Source: Poritiphilus flavus (GTDB lineage: Bacteria > Bacteroidota > Bacteroidia > Flavobacteriales > Flavobacteriaceae). From it: a stretch of DNA of 64,000 nucleotides. The notes beneath the pieces were generated by a model. That model searched no databases and was not told where the DNA came from. It was given only the letters and a program-made list of their open reading frames with translations. This document shows, one piece after another, positions 9,375 through 17,783 of the stretch. The translations under genes were made by a program, and so were the position numbers. The first letter of the stretch is position 1; each line of letters starts with the position of its first letter. The stretch covers positions 248,001 to 312,000 of the forward strand of contig NZ_WXYO01000008.1 in NCBI RefSeq assembly GCF_009901585.1. Reading direction: 5' to 3'.

Positions 9375-9404
9375 TTTGAATTTTAAAATTAATAGCTACA
9401 TTAG
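9375..9404 (+). promoter_or_regulatory. Promoter of the aromatic amino acid operon leader
   Basis: TTTG at 9375-9378 and TACATTAG at 9397-9404 are separated by 18 bases, close to the TTTG-N19-TAnnTTTG promoter of Bacteroidota. Transcription would begin near 9411, about a dozen bases before the leader ATG. Confidence 0.5.
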
Positions 9405-9422
9405 CCCCTGAAATAAAGGAAA

Positions 9423-9494
9423 ATGACACGCACATATTTTTGGAACAGCTTTTACTTTTACTTCTTCTTTAAGAGGGGTACGGGACTGTTCTAG
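9423..9494 (+). CDS. Phe/Tyr-rich leader peptide of the aromatic operon
   Basis: A 23-codon frame (ATG 9423 to TAG 9492-9494) encodes MTRTYFWNSFYFYFFFKRG plus four residues. Eleven of 23 residues are aromatic: seven Phe, three Tyr, one Trp, with a run of seven consecutive aromatic codons at 9450-9470. It lies directly before a rho-independent terminator and the Phe/Tyr biosynthesis operon. This is the expected layout of a translation-coupled transcription attenuator: ribosome stalling at Phe/Tyr codons when charged tRNA is scarce would permit readthrough. The peptide itself has probably no other role. It is too short for ordinary gene callers. Confidence 0.8.
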   Translation: MTRTYFWNSFYFYFFFKRGTGLF

Positions 9495-9548
9495 TGTGCA
9501 TGAAACAATATCGCATATGAAGTCCCGTGAATTACGGGACTTTTTTTT
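9480..9548 (+). terminator. Attenuator: competing antiterminator and terminator stems before pheA
   Basis: The terminator is AGTCCCGT (9521-9528) paired with ACGGGACT (9534-9541), five-base loop, then eight T (9541-9548). An identical copy of the 3' arm, ACGGGACT, lies at 9480-9487 inside the last codons of the leader peptide. It can pair instead with 9521-9528 and block the terminator. A ribosome stalled in the aromatic run leaves 9480-9487 free (readthrough); a ribosome at the stop codon covers it (termination). The arms are seen directly; the mechanism is inferred from classical attenuation. Confidence 0.8.
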
Positions 9549-9575
9549 GGGATAAACTAAGTATTAAAGGCGCAT

Positions 9576-10424
9576 GTGGCCGGTAAAAACAACATATTGA
9601 AAAAAAAGATCGCCATACAGGGTATTAAGGGATCTAACCACCATCAGGTGGCCGAAGAGTATTTCGGGAATGGCATTGAATTGGTGGAATGCCTCTCCTT
9701 CCACGGTCTGGTAGATGAACTGATCAGCAAAAGGGCAGATCAGGGGGTTATGGCCCTGGAGAATTCTATTGCCGGTTCCATAATTCCGAATTACGCCCTG
9801 GTCTACGAGAACAATCTGCACATTATCGGAGAACATTACCTGAATATTCATCACAACCTCATGGTTCTGAACGGGCAAAGTCTGGGCGAGATCACCGAGG
9901 TGCATTCACATCCCATGGCTTTATTACAGTGTAGGGAGTATCTGAAAACTCAACCGCATATAAAGATGGTGGAAGATGTGGATACCGCGGAAACTGCCAA
10001 ACGTATACAGGATAATAAGTTAAAAGGAATTGCCGCCATAGCGCCCAAGGGCGCTGCAAAACTGTACGATCTGGAAATTATCGCCCCGGAAATCCAGACT
10101 ATTAAGAATAATGCTACGCGTTTCATCATTGTCAAAACCAGGAACAAGGAACTCCCACGGGAAGAGATCAACAAGGCATCGCTGAGGTTTATTACAGATC
10201 ATAAAAGGGGTAGCCTGGCAACTGTACTCAATGTAATGAGTGATTGCAATTTGAACCTTACCAAAATACAATCACTACCAATCATAGAAACACCCTGGAA
10301 GTATTCCTTCTTTGTAGATGTGACCTTTGAATCTTATGATCATTTCGCCAAGGCCAAATCACTACTAGAGATCATGGCTGAAGATTTTAAGGTATTAGGA
10401 GAATATAAAAATGCGAGATTATGA
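9576..10424 (+). CDS. pheA: Prephenate dehydratase
   Basis: 282 residues from a GTG at 9576. Converts prephenate to phenylpyruvate in phenylalanine synthesis, in the cytosol. The PDT domain occupies about residues 12-185 and includes the catalytic TRF motif in NNATRFIIVKT. A C-terminal ACT domain (about 195-280: GSLATVLNVMSDCNLNLTKI) should mediate Phe feedback. No chorismate mutase domain is fused here; that activity is in the last gene of the operon. A TTG further in (near 9597) is a possible alternative start. The gene lies 28 bases after the attenuator T-tract and overlaps the next gene by four bases (ATGA). Confidence 0.92.
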   Translation: MAGKNNILKKKIAIQGIKGSNHHQVAEEYFGNGIELVECLSFHGLVDELISKRADQGVMALENSIAGSIIPNYALVYENNLHIIGEHYLNIHHNLMVLNGQSLGEITEVHSHPMALLQCREYLKTQPHIKMVEDVDTAETAKRIQDNKLKGIAAIAPKGAAKLYDLEIIAPEIQTIKNNATRFIIVKTRNKELPREEINKASLRFITDHKRGSLATVLNVMSDCNLNLTKIQSLPIIETPWKYSFFVDVTFESYDHFAKAKSLLEIMAEDFKVLGEYKNARL

Positions 10425-11572
10425 TCCCTGTTGCAAATCGATTACATACCGTTGAAGAGTACTACTTCTCCAGGAAGTTGAGAGAGGTAAGGGAATTGGC
10501 AGCCCAGGGCAAGCCCATTATCAATATGGGTATAGGCAGTCCGGATCTTCCGCCCTCGCCAGAGGTTATCTCCAGTTTACAGGAGGCCATGTCCGCTGTA
10601 AGTGCCCACCAGTATCAGAGCTACCAGGGTTTACCCGAACTCAGAACCGCGATTAGTGGATTTTACAATAGAATGTTTGGAGTTCAGGCAGACCCGGGTA
10701 CTGAAGTGCTTCCCCTGATGGGCTCTAAAGAGGGTATTATGCATATTAGTATGGCTTTCCTGAATGAAGGGGATGAGGTGCTGATCCCGGATCCGGGATA
10801 TCCTACTTATACCTCCGTTTCCAAATTAGTAGGTGCCATACCAAGAAAGTATCACCTCACAGAGGCAAACAATTGGCTGCCAGACCTGAACGGGCTGGAA
10901 AAGGAGGATCTTTCCCGGGTTAAGTTGATGTGGGTAAACTACCCGCATATGCCTACGGGAGCCAAAGCCAGTGAGGAACAATTAGCTGATTTAATTGGCT
11001 TTGCAAAGCGAAACGATATTCTGGTTATTAATGATAACCCCTATAGTTTTGTTCTCAATGACCAGCCCACCAGTCTTTTAAAGGTAGAAGGCGCCAAAGC
11101 AGTGGCTCTGGAATTGAATTCATTGAGTAAGACCTTTAATATGGCCGGATGGCGAATAGGGATGGTTCTTGGAAGCAGCGAACATATCAATGCCATACTT
11201 AAGGTAAAAAGCAATATGGATTCAGGCATGTTTTACGGCCTGCAGAAAGGCGCGATTTCGGCTCTTGGCAGCAGCGCCTCCTGGTACGCCGGGCAAGATC
11301 GTATTTACACTTCCAGACGCAGCCTTATTTTTGAGTTGGCGGACAGACTGGGTTGTACTTATGACAGTTCTGCGGCAGGGATGTTTGTATGGGCTAAACT
11401 GCCGACAGGGGCAGCGAGCTCAGAATCTTATATTGATGAGTTGCTCTATGACAAACACCTTTTTGTGGCCCCGGGTACTGTTTTTGGTAATAATGGGGAA
11501 GGTTTTATCCGTTTTTCCCTCTGTGTGAAGGAACCCAAAATAGAGGAGGCCATAAATAGAATTAATAGCTAG
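10421..11572 (+). CDS. PLP-dependent class I/II aminotransferase (aromatic operon)
   Basis: 383 residues. Fold-type I aminotransferase with the PLP-binding Lys in SLSKTFNMAGWRIG at about residue 235, the Asn/Tyr cofactor pair in NDNPYSF, and the substrate-carboxylate Arg in FIRFSLCV near the C-terminus. It resembles aspartate/LL-diaminopimelate-type aminotransferases. Its position between prephenate dehydratase and prephenate dehydrogenase points to transamination of phenylpyruvate and 4-hydroxyphenylpyruvate to Phe and Tyr, which is an inference from context. It overlaps pheA by four bases and precedes tyrA by one base, so translation is probably coupled. Confidence 0.88.
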   Translation: MIPVANRLHTVEEYYFSRKLREVRELAAQGKPIINMGIGSPDLPPSPEVISSLQEAMSAVSAHQYQSYQGLPELRTAISGFYNRMFGVQADPGTEVLPLMGSKEGIMHISMAFLNEGDEVLIPDPGYPTYTSVSKLVGAIPRKYHLTEANNWLPDLNGLEKEDLSRVKLMWVNYPHMPTGAKASEEQLADLIGFAKRNDILVINDNPYSFVLNDQPTSLLKVEGAKAVALELNSLSKTFNMAGWRIGMVLGSSEHINAILKVKSNMDSGMFYGLQKGAISALGSSASWYAGQDRIYTSRRSLIFELADRLGCTYDSSAAGMFVWAKLPTGAASSESYIDELLYDKHLFVAPGTVFGNNGEGFIRFSLCVKEPKIEEAINRINS

Positions 11573-11573
11573 T

Positions 11574-12437
11574 ATGGATGTATTTGTAATCGGTATAGGA
11601 TTGATTGGAGGTTCCCTGGCAAGGGATATCCGGAGGTTTCAGGAAGATGTCAGGATTTACGGCCTGGACGACAACCCTGCCCATATGAACGAAGCCCTGC
11701 GACTGGGACTGGTGGATGAGGAAGCAAGCTATGATCAGCTTTCAGAAGCCGATGTTGTGCTGGTAAGTATCCCTGTAGATGCTTCCGTAAGGGAATTGCC
11801 AAAGATCCTGGATAAGGTAGGGGACGACACCCTGGTAATAGACGCGGGTTCTACCAAAGCATTAATCTGCAACACGCTATCAGATCATCCCAAAAGAAGG
11901 AATTTTATGGCCTGCCACCCCATAGCCGGTACGGAGTTTTCCGGCCCGACTGCAGCAATCGATGAACTGTACCAGGGGAAAACAAATATCATCTGTGAAG
12001 TAGAAAAGACCGCCTTTAAATTACAGGAAAGGGGGCTTGAGCTCTTTAAAAAGCTGGGAATGCGTATTCGGTATATGAATCCTGAGGCGCATGACAAGCA
12101 CATTGCCTATGTTTCCCACCTTTCCCATATCAGTTCTTTTATGCTGGGCAAGACGGTCATAGAAAAGGAAAAGAACGAAAGGGATATTTTCGATATGGCC
12201 GGCAGTGGTTTTGAAAGTACTGTGCGCCTGGCCAAAAGCTCACCCGATATGTGGACCCCTATTTTTGAACAGAATAAGGAAAACGTATTGGAAACACTTG
12301 AGGAGTACATCCGGAACCTGGAGGAATTCAAACAGAAACTGTTGCAGGATGATTACGAGGGTATCTACGGAGAAATGAATAACACGAACAAAATAAAAGA
12401 GATCTTAAAAGGTATTGTACCACAGAACAAAAACTAG
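11574..12437 (+). CDS. tyrA: Prephenate dehydrogenase
   Basis: 287 residues. Oxidises prephenate to 4-hydroxyphenylpyruvate for tyrosine synthesis. An N-terminal NAD(P)-binding Rossmann motif is seen as GIGLIGGSLARDI (residues 6-18). The conserved HPIAGTEFSGP is at about 115-125, and the helical dimerisation domain fills the C-terminal half with HxxHISSF around residue 182. There is no ACT or mutase extension, so it is the short monofunctional form. It is third in the tightly packed aromatic operon and should be controlled by the leader attenuator. Confidence 0.92.
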   Translation: MDVFVIGIGLIGGSLARDIRRFQEDVRIYGLDDNPAHMNEALRLGLVDEEASYDQLSEADVVLVSIPVDASVRELPKILDKVGDDTLVIDAGSTKALICNTLSDHPKRRNFMACHPIAGTEFSGPTAAIDELYQGKTNIICEVEKTAFKLQERGLELFKKLGMRIRYMNPEAHDKHIAYVSHLSHISSFMLGKTVIEKEKNERDIFDMAGSGFESTVRLAKSSPDMWTPIFEQNKENVLETLEEYIRNLEEFKQKLLQDDYEGIYGEMNNTNKIKEILKGIVPQNKN

Positions 12438-12445
12438 AACAAGAA

Positions 12446-13528
12446 ATGGAGAATTCAAAAGCATTAAGGACCTGGTTAGACGATATGAATTTACCGCATC
12501 CTTTGGTCATTGCCGGGCCCTGCAGTGCTGAAACTGAGGACCAGGTATTGCAAATAGCCCATGAACTGAAAGACACCGACGTGAACTACTATCGCGCTGG
12601 CATCTGGAAGCCAAGGACCAGACCTGGTAACTTTGAAGGGGTAGGCGCCATAGGACTAAAATGGCTGCAAAAAGTAAAGGAGGAAACAGGGCTGAAGACG
12701 GCGATCGAGGTAGCCAATAAAACGCATGTAGACCTGGCCCTGGAGCACGATATAGACATGTTGTGGATCGGAGCCCGCTCTACGGTAAGCCCTTTTATAG
12801 TTCAGGATATTGCGGATGCCCTTAAGGGAACCGATAAAATAGTGCTGGTAAAGAACCCCGTAAATCCGGACCTTTCGCTTTGGCTTGGTGCGGTGGAGCG
12901 CCTGCATTCTGCAAACATTAAGAAACTGGGAGTGATCCACAGAGGCTTTTCCACCTATGAGAAGACCAAATACCGGAATATTCCGGAGTGGCAACTGGCC
13001 ATAGAATTGCAGACCAGGTTCCCGGACCTTCCCCTGATCAACGACCCATCTCATATTACCGGGAAGCGCGATATGATCCTGGATGTCTCCCAGACCGCGT
13101 TAGACCTGAATTTTGACGGTCTGATGATTGAAACCCATTGCGATCCGGACAATGCCTGGAGCGATGCGGCACAACAAGTAACCCCTAAAAGATTGGTACA
13201 GATTATGGAAGATCTAAGGATAAGGAAAGAAACGGACACGGAAGCGGAATTCAAGAGCCAATTGAGCAATCTTCGGGCACAGATAGACATCATTGACAAC
13301 CAACTAATTGAAACCCTGGGCAAGCGTATGAAGATCTCCGATAGCATCGGTGAGATCAAGAAGCAGCGAAACGTTGCAGTACTTCAGACCAACCGCTGGA
13401 ATTCTATCCTTGGGAAGATGATCCTCGAGGGCGAATCCAGGGGACTGAGCGAAGAATTCGTGCTGCGTATGTTCAAGGCGATTCACCAGGAATCCATCAA
13501 CCACCAGGAGAAGATTATCAATTCATAA
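12446..13528 (+). CDS. Bifunctional DAHP synthase / chorismate mutase
   Basis: 360 residues. Residues about 1-260 are a type I-beta 3-deoxy-D-arabino-heptulosonate-7-phosphate synthase (AGPCSAETEDQV near residue 20, GARSTVSPF, LINDPSHITGKRD). Residues about 270-355 are an AroQ-type chorismate mutase (IDIIDNQLIETLGKRMKISD). One protein thus covers the first step of the shikimate pathway and the branch-point step to prephenate, supplying the two enzymes encoded upstream. Family knowledge: in such fusions the mutase domain also transmits feedback to the synthase. It is the last gene of the operon, eight bases after tyrA, and is followed by a hairpin at 13593-13625. Confidence 0.9.
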   Translation: MENSKALRTWLDDMNLPHPLVIAGPCSAETEDQVLQIAHELKDTDVNYYRAGIWKPRTRPGNFEGVGAIGLKWLQKVKEETGLKTAIEVANKTHVDLALEHDIDMLWIGARSTVSPFIVQDIADALKGTDKIVLVKNPVNPDLSLWLGAVERLHSANIKKLGVIHRGFSTYEKTKYRNIPEWQLAIELQTRFPDLPLINDPSHITGKRDMILDVSQTALDLNFDGLMIETHCDPDNAWSDAAQQVTPKRLVQIMEDLRIRKETDTEAEFKSQLSNLRAQIDIIDNQLIETLGKRMKISDSIGEIKKQRNVAVLQTNRWNSILGKMILEGESRGLSEEFVLRMFKAIHQESINHQEKIINS

Positions 13529-13592
13529 GTGCATGACTTTGCCTATCTTTAGGAGCTTAAGATGGGCAGATGTGATAGCTAACATTATTACT

Positions 13593-13633
13593 ACACCCGA
13601 AAGGCCTTTTTGGATTTTCGGGTGTGGCGTTTT
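13593..13633 (+). terminator. Probable terminator of the aromatic operon
   Basis: ACACCCGAAA (13593-13602) pairs perfectly with TTTCGGGTGT (13616-13625), a 10-bp stem with 13-base loop, followed by GGCGTTTT. The T-run is short, so strength is uncertain. Confidence 0.6.
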
Positions 13634-13703
13634 ATATCAGGTCAGTTCCATGCTGAGAGCGAGGTGCCGTACCTCCTGCATCACTAATACTTAAACTCAA
13701 TCT

Positions 13704-15374
13704 ATGAAAAAGACGCTTCTTCTATTGGTACTTATTGCTATTTCCAGCTTGTCCTTTGGCCAGATAACTGAAAGTCAGGCAATCGACAGTATTTTTTCCC
13801 AATGGGATAGCCCAGAGGTGCCGGGTTGTTCCCTGGGAATCATCAAAGAGGGTTCCCTGATCTATTCCAAAGGCTATGGCCTGGCAAATATGGAATACGG
13901 CATTCCCAACTCCGGCAAAACGGTATTTAGAATAGGTTCCACCTCAAAACAGTTTACCGCGGCTTGCATCGTCCTGCTCGCGGAACAGGGAAAGCTCAGT
14001 CTGGAAGACAACCTAAAGGATCTGTATCCGGATTTTCCCGATTATGCCAGCAAAATTACGATAAGACACTTACTCAATCACACCAGTGGGATTAGAGATT
14101 ACCTGGCGTTGTCCTATTTAAAGGGGTTGAGAGGGGATGATTATTACGAGGATGCGGAAATTATGCAATGGCTGATCAATCAGACCGATCTGAACTTTGA
14201 TCCGGGAGAGGAATACTTATACAGCAATTCCGGGTATTGGCTGTTGGGCCAGATTGTAGAAAAGGTCTCCGGGAAAAATATGGCTGATTTTGCCAGGGAG
14301 CAGATCTTTGAGCCTCTCAACATGAACAGCACCCATTTTCATAATGATCATAAGCAAATCGTCAGGAACAGGGCATTCGGATATGCTCCGACTGGCGAAG
14401 GTAGCTACAGAATAAGCATGACCACCCTAAACATGATCGGTGATGGAGGAATTTTTACCAGTATTCAGGATATCAAAAAATGGGATGATGCGTATTACAA
14501 TTCAACCGTATTAAGCAAGGAATTTTGGGATATGATGACTCAACAGGGTGTTCTCAATGACGGCGAAGTAATAAGCTATGCCTCCGGCTTGGACATTGAA
14601 GAATATAAGGGTTTAAAGACCATTAGGCACGGCGGAGCGTTTGTAGGGTTCAGGGCAGAATTATTGCGCTTCCCTGATCAGCGTCTGTCCATAGCGATTT
14701 TTGCCAACAGGGCTGATGCCAGTCCATGGGAAATGGCGAACCAGGTGGCAGATGTTATGCTCAAAGACAGTTTTATGAAGGCGGCTACCAATGCCAGTGA
14801 GTCAAAAAAGAGCAATAACAAGGATACCTTCATCAAACTAAGCCTCGAAAAGCTCGGAAAATACACCGGGGACTATTGGAATGAAAGCGATGCCTACACC
14901 AGAAGGATCTACGTAAAGAATGATACCCTGAGATATTACCGCAATGCGAATAGTGAAAGTGCATTGATGCCGCTTAGTGAGAAGGAATTTAAGATGATCA
15001 ACGTAAGCGCTGATGTAATTATTAGATTTGATGACAAAGAGAAACGCACAATGCAGGTTACTGTAAATGACGGAGATCCGTCGAACTTTAACGCGTATCA
15101 ACCAGTAAATTATACTAATGAAGCGCTTTCCGGCTATGAGGGGAGATATTTCAGCAAAGAACTCGACATCTTCTATTCTCTTGAACTTGAGAACGATTCC
15201 CTGATCCTTTATATCAATGACAATAAAAAGTCACTCCTGAAACCCATAGTGGCAAACCTGTTCACAAATGACGATTACGGCACCTTTCAATTCACCTCCG
15301 CCCCGGATGGAAAACCAGCGGGTTTTACACTGGCCGCCGGGAGAGTAAAAAATCTAAAGTTCGAAAAGAAATAA
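13704..15374 (+). CDS. Serine hydrolase of the beta-lactamase/DD-peptidase (class C-like) family, exported
   Basis: 556 residues with a signal peptide ending at SFGQ. The catalytic domain (PF00144) spans about 25-350: the nucleophile motif S79-T-S-K82 (GSTSKQFT), YSNSGYW near 171 as the Tyr motif, and HGGAFVGF near 310 in place of KTG. The remaining 200 residues form a beta-rich lipocalin-like C-terminal region often seen in this family. Such proteins are usually esterases or D-amino-acid peptidases rather than true beta-lactamases. Probable location is the periplasm. It stands alone with its own upstream region. Confidence 0.85.
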   Translation: MKKTLLLLVLIAISSLSFGQITESQAIDSIFSQWDSPEVPGCSLGIIKEGSLIYSKGYGLANMEYGIPNSGKTVFRIGSTSKQFTAACIVLLAEQGKLSLEDNLKDLYPDFPDYASKITIRHLLNHTSGIRDYLALSYLKGLRGDDYYEDAEIMQWLINQTDLNFDPGEEYLYSNSGYWLLGQIVEKVSGKNMADFAREQIFEPLNMNSTHFHNDHKQIVRNRAFGYAPTGEGSYRISMTTLNMIGDGGIFTSIQDIKKWDDAYYNSTVLSKEFWDMMTQQGVLNDGEVISYASGLDIEEYKGLKTIRHGGAFVGFRAELLRFPDQRLSIAIFANRADASPWEMANQVADVMLKDSFMKAATNASESKKSNNKDTFIKLSLEKLGKYTGDYWNESDAYTRRIYVKNDTLRYYRNANSESALMPLSEKEFKMINVSADVIIRFDDKEKRTMQVTVNDGDPSNFNAYQPVNYTNEALSGYEGRYFSKELDIFYSLELENDSLILYINDNKKSLLKPIVANLFTNDDYGTFQFTSAPDGKPAGFTLAAGRVKNLKFEKK

Positions 15375-15492
15375 TTCTGGCTATCCCCCAACTGATCTGG
15401 CTTTACGGCCGGACTCTTGCGGTGCGGAACGGAGCATGTTTTAGGCAGAGGCTCATTTTATTGGATTTTTTGGCAAAAAAAATGCATGAAAT

Positions 15493-15524
15493 TGTAACAA
15501 ATCCGTAGCGTATGCATCTTTTAG
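15493..15524 (+). promoter_or_regulatory. Possible ECF-sigma promoter of the head-GIN gene
   Basis: TGTAAC (15493-15498), a 17-base spacer, then ATCTTTTAG (15516-15524), 23 bases before the ATG. GTAAC plus a CGTC/ATCT-like -10 resembles ECF promoters of flavobacteria as I remember them. The ECF gene at 27311 has a similar GGCAAC-N17-CGTC upstream. Confidence 0.35.
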
Positions 15525-15546
15525 AAAAACACTAAATCAAAAAGAA

Positions 15547-16224
15547 ATGAAAAAAATATTTACACTCCTTTTCCTCCTTGCCGGATTTACTACTTTTTCC
15601 CAACGTATCATCGATAAAGACGTGGGCCAATTTAATGAGATAAAGGTTTTTGACCTGATCGAAGTGAATCTGATCAAGTCTGACGAGAATCGTATACTGA
15701 TCAAAGGGGAAAACGTGGATGACATTCGTTTTGTCAATAAGAATGGGACGCTGAAATTACGAATGCATCTGGACAAAAGATTTATGGGTGAGGATACCTT
15801 TATTGAGGTTTACTATACCGATCTGGATATCATTGATGGCAATGAAGGGGCCAAGATCGTTTGTAATGAACTCATCGAACAGAACCGAATAGAACTGCGT
15901 ACCCAGGAAGGTGCTATGATCAAAGCAGGCCTGGATGTAGAGAACTTGGATGTACGGGCGGTTACCGGAGGCATCATTGAGACTTCCGGACTGGCCACCA
16001 ACCAATTCATAGTACTGAACACCGGTGGAATTTTCGAAGGCAGGGAACTCAAGACCCAGGCCAGCAGTATTAAAATATCCGCTGGGGGCGAGGCGGAACT
16101 CTATGCCTCAGAGAAGGTAGATATCAATATCAGGGCCGGAGGTGATGTTTACGTCTATGGAAATCCCTCTCAGATAAATAAGAATACCTTTGCCGGTGGC
16201 AGAATATTTATAAAGGACTTCTAA
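15547..16224 (+). CDS. Exported head-GIN domain (DUF2807) protein
   Basis: 225 residues with a signal peptide (MKKIFTLLFLLAGFTTFS). The mature part is a repetitive beta-helix-like region typical of DUF2807/head GIN proteins: DVGQFNEIKVFDLIEVNLI at the N-terminus, then recurring GGxxE and AGGDVYVYGNPS near the C-terminus. Family knowledge: these putative auto-transported or periplasmic proteins are common in Bacteroidota and their function is not established. It ends in a strong bidirectional terminator shared with the convergent gene at 16288. Confidence 0.8.
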   Translation: MKKIFTLLFLLAGFTTFSQRIIDKDVGQFNEIKVFDLIEVNLIKSDENRILIKGENVDDIRFVNKNGTLKLRMHLDKRFMGEDTFIEVYYTDLDIIDGNEGAKIVCNELIEQNRIELRTQEGAMIKAGLDVENLDVRAVTGGIIETSGLATNQFIVLNTGGIFEGRELKTQASSIKISAGGEAELYASEKVDINIRAGGDVYVYGNPSQINKNTFAGGRIFIKDF

Positions 16225-16240
16225 GCCCTTAAAAGGCAAT

Positions 16241-16270
16241 AAAAAACCCCTGAATTTCAGGGGTTTTTTT
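16241..16270. terminator. Bidirectional rho-independent terminator
   Basis: AAAAAACCCCTGAA followed directly by TTTCAGGGGTTTTTTT gives a stem of about 12 bp with A-tract and T-tract on opposite sides. It sits between two convergent genes and can serve both. Confidence 0.85.
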
Positions 16271-16287
16271 GTATTCAGATCTTTATT

Positions 16288-16728
16288 CTATTTCTTAAAG
16301 ATGTAACGGGTGATAAAAATACCCTGATTATCTCCTTTTCCGCCTGCACTTTCAACTGCACTGGTAACAAAAGCCAATTCCCATCCGTCCGCAATCATAG
16401 AGTTGATCATAGAAGTGATAAGGGCATCGTTTGCCGCGATGTTCTGAAAGCGAATTCCACCAATATTAAAGAAGTTCAATAACTTGGTTTCTTCAAAATT
16501 CTTTACCCGGATCTCTTTTCGGTTCGATTTGTTACGAGTGTTGTCGTCCTCGGTCTGCACGCTGGTGTATTCTTTGTAATCTTTGTCTTCCAAAGCATTG
16601 ACGATCCTGGATCTACCCAGACCGTTAGGTACAATGGACTCCACACTGGTGATTACTTTAAACTGTTGAGCGTTAGCGTCTAAGGTTGCAGCCAGGGCAA
16701 GGAACGCGATAAAAAGGATTTTTTTCAT
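16288..16728 (-). CDS. Exported hypothetical protein with DUF4177-like C-terminus
   Basis: 146 residues with a signal peptide ending at ANAQQ. The mature part has no enzyme motif. The C-terminal stretch DGWELAFVTSAVE followed by a strand ending in YIFKK resembles the small DUF4177 domain. Function unknown. Its promoter probably includes the minus-strand TATATTTG at 16773-16780. It is convergent with the head-GIN gene and divergent from rsgA. Confidence 0.7.
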   Translation of the reverse strand: MKKILFIAFLALAATLDANAQQFKVITSVESIVPNGLGRSRIVNALEDKDYKEYTSVQTEDDNTRNKSNRKEIRVKNFEETKLLNFFNIGGIRFQNIAANDALITSMINSMIADGWELAFVTSAVESAGGKGDNQGIFITRYIFKK

Positions 16729-16772
16729 AATGGAAATTTTAGTTGGAAATTTAAATAGTTCATTGTCTTTGG

Positions 16773-16780
16773 CAAATATA
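16773..16780 (-). promoter_or_regulatory. -7 element TATATTTG for the gene at 16288-16728
   Basis: A perfect TAnnTTTG match on the minus strand, 45 bases before the start codon at 16728. No TTTG is present 19 bases upstream. Confidence 0.4.
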
Positions 16781-16832
16781 ACGGATAGCTTAGCGGATTG
16801 TTGTTTCTTTGTGAAGAAAACAAGAAAAATTA

Positions 16833-17783
16833 ATGCAGGGAACGGTTTACAAGTCTACCGGAAGTCAATATATCGTCAGGACAGACGATGGCCAGCAATT
16901 TACCTGCAGAATTAAGGGCAAATTCCGCATTCAGGGTATTAAAAGTACAAACCCCATTGCCGTTGGGGATGTTGTGCGTTTTGACACTGAGACCATAGGG
17001 GATGAAACCATAGGGATAATAAATGAAATTGAAGACAGGAAGAATTATATCATACGAAAATCCGTCAAACTATCGAAGCAAACCCATATTATCGCTGCCA
17101 ATATAGACCAGGTATTTTTATTGATCACCCTTAATAACCCTAAGACCTATACCATCTTCATTGACCGTTTCCTGGTTACTTCTGAGGCCTACGATATTCC
17201 AGCCGTATTGTTGTTCAACAAAGTGGATACCTATGACGAAGAGGAAATGCTTGAGGCGAAATATCTTGCAGACCTTTACAGGAAGATCGGGTATACCTGT
17301 ATAGGGATCTCGGCAAAGACCGGGAAAAACGTGGATCAGGTACAGCAATTGATGGAGGGAAAGACCAGTATGTTTTCCGGGCATTCGGGAGTCGGAAAAT
17401 CTACGCTGATCAACTTTCTGGAGCCCCAGCTCAACCTAAAGACCGAAGAGATCTCCGAACAACACCTACAAGGGCAACATACCACCACATTTGCCGAGAT
17501 GTACGACCTGAGTTTTGGTGGCAGGATCATAGATACACCAGGGATCAAGGGTTTTGGGATAGTGGATATGGACAAGGACGAGATCGGAGACTACTTCCCC
17601 GAACTGTTCCGCCTTAAGGAGGGGTGTAAATTCAATAATTGCCTTCATCTGGACGAACCAAAGTGCGCCGTTAAACAGGCCCTGGAGGAGGACGAGGTAA
17701 GCTGGAGCAGGTACCGCAGTTATCTGCAAATGATCACGAACGAAGAGGACAGCTACCGGATAGATAATTATGCGGAATCATGA
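16833..17783 (+). CDS. rsgA: Ribosome small subunit-dependent GTPase A
   Basis: 316 residues. A circularly permuted GTPase that helps late maturation of the 30S subunit. Layout seen: an OB-fold (residues about 1-75), the permuted G-domain with G4 FNKVD at about 130 before G1 GHSGVGKST at about 185 and G3 DTPGIKGFG, and a zinc-binding knuckle CKFNNCLHLDEPKCAV at about 268-283. All expected motifs are present. It overlaps the next gene, dtd, by four bases (ATGA), so the two are translationally coupled. Confidence 0.93.
   Translation: MQGTVYKSTGSQYIVRTDDGQQFTCRIKGKFRIQGIKSTNPIAVGDVVRFDTETIGDETIGIINEIEDRKNYIIRKSVKLSKQTHIIAANIDQVFLLITLNNPKTYTIFIDRFLVTSEAYDIPAVLLFNKVDTYDEEEMLEAKYLADLYRKIGYTCIGISAKTGKNVDQVQQLMEGKTSMFSGHSGVGKSTLINFLEPQLNLKTEEISEQHLQGQHTTTFAEMYDLSFGGRIIDTPGIKGFGIVDMDKDEIGDYFPELFRLKEGCKFNNCLHLDEPKCAVKQALEEDEVSWSRYRSYLQMITNEEDSYRIDNYAES

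Noticed and set aside
9264-9386. 40-codon plus-strand frame preceded by AGGAGG
   Set aside because: Spacing to the ATG is one base, it overlaps the promoter of the aromatic leader, and there is no family support.
13704-15374. True class C beta-lactamase
   Set aside because: The third motif is HGG rather than KTG, and the long C-terminal beta domain is typical of esterase/peptidase relatives.
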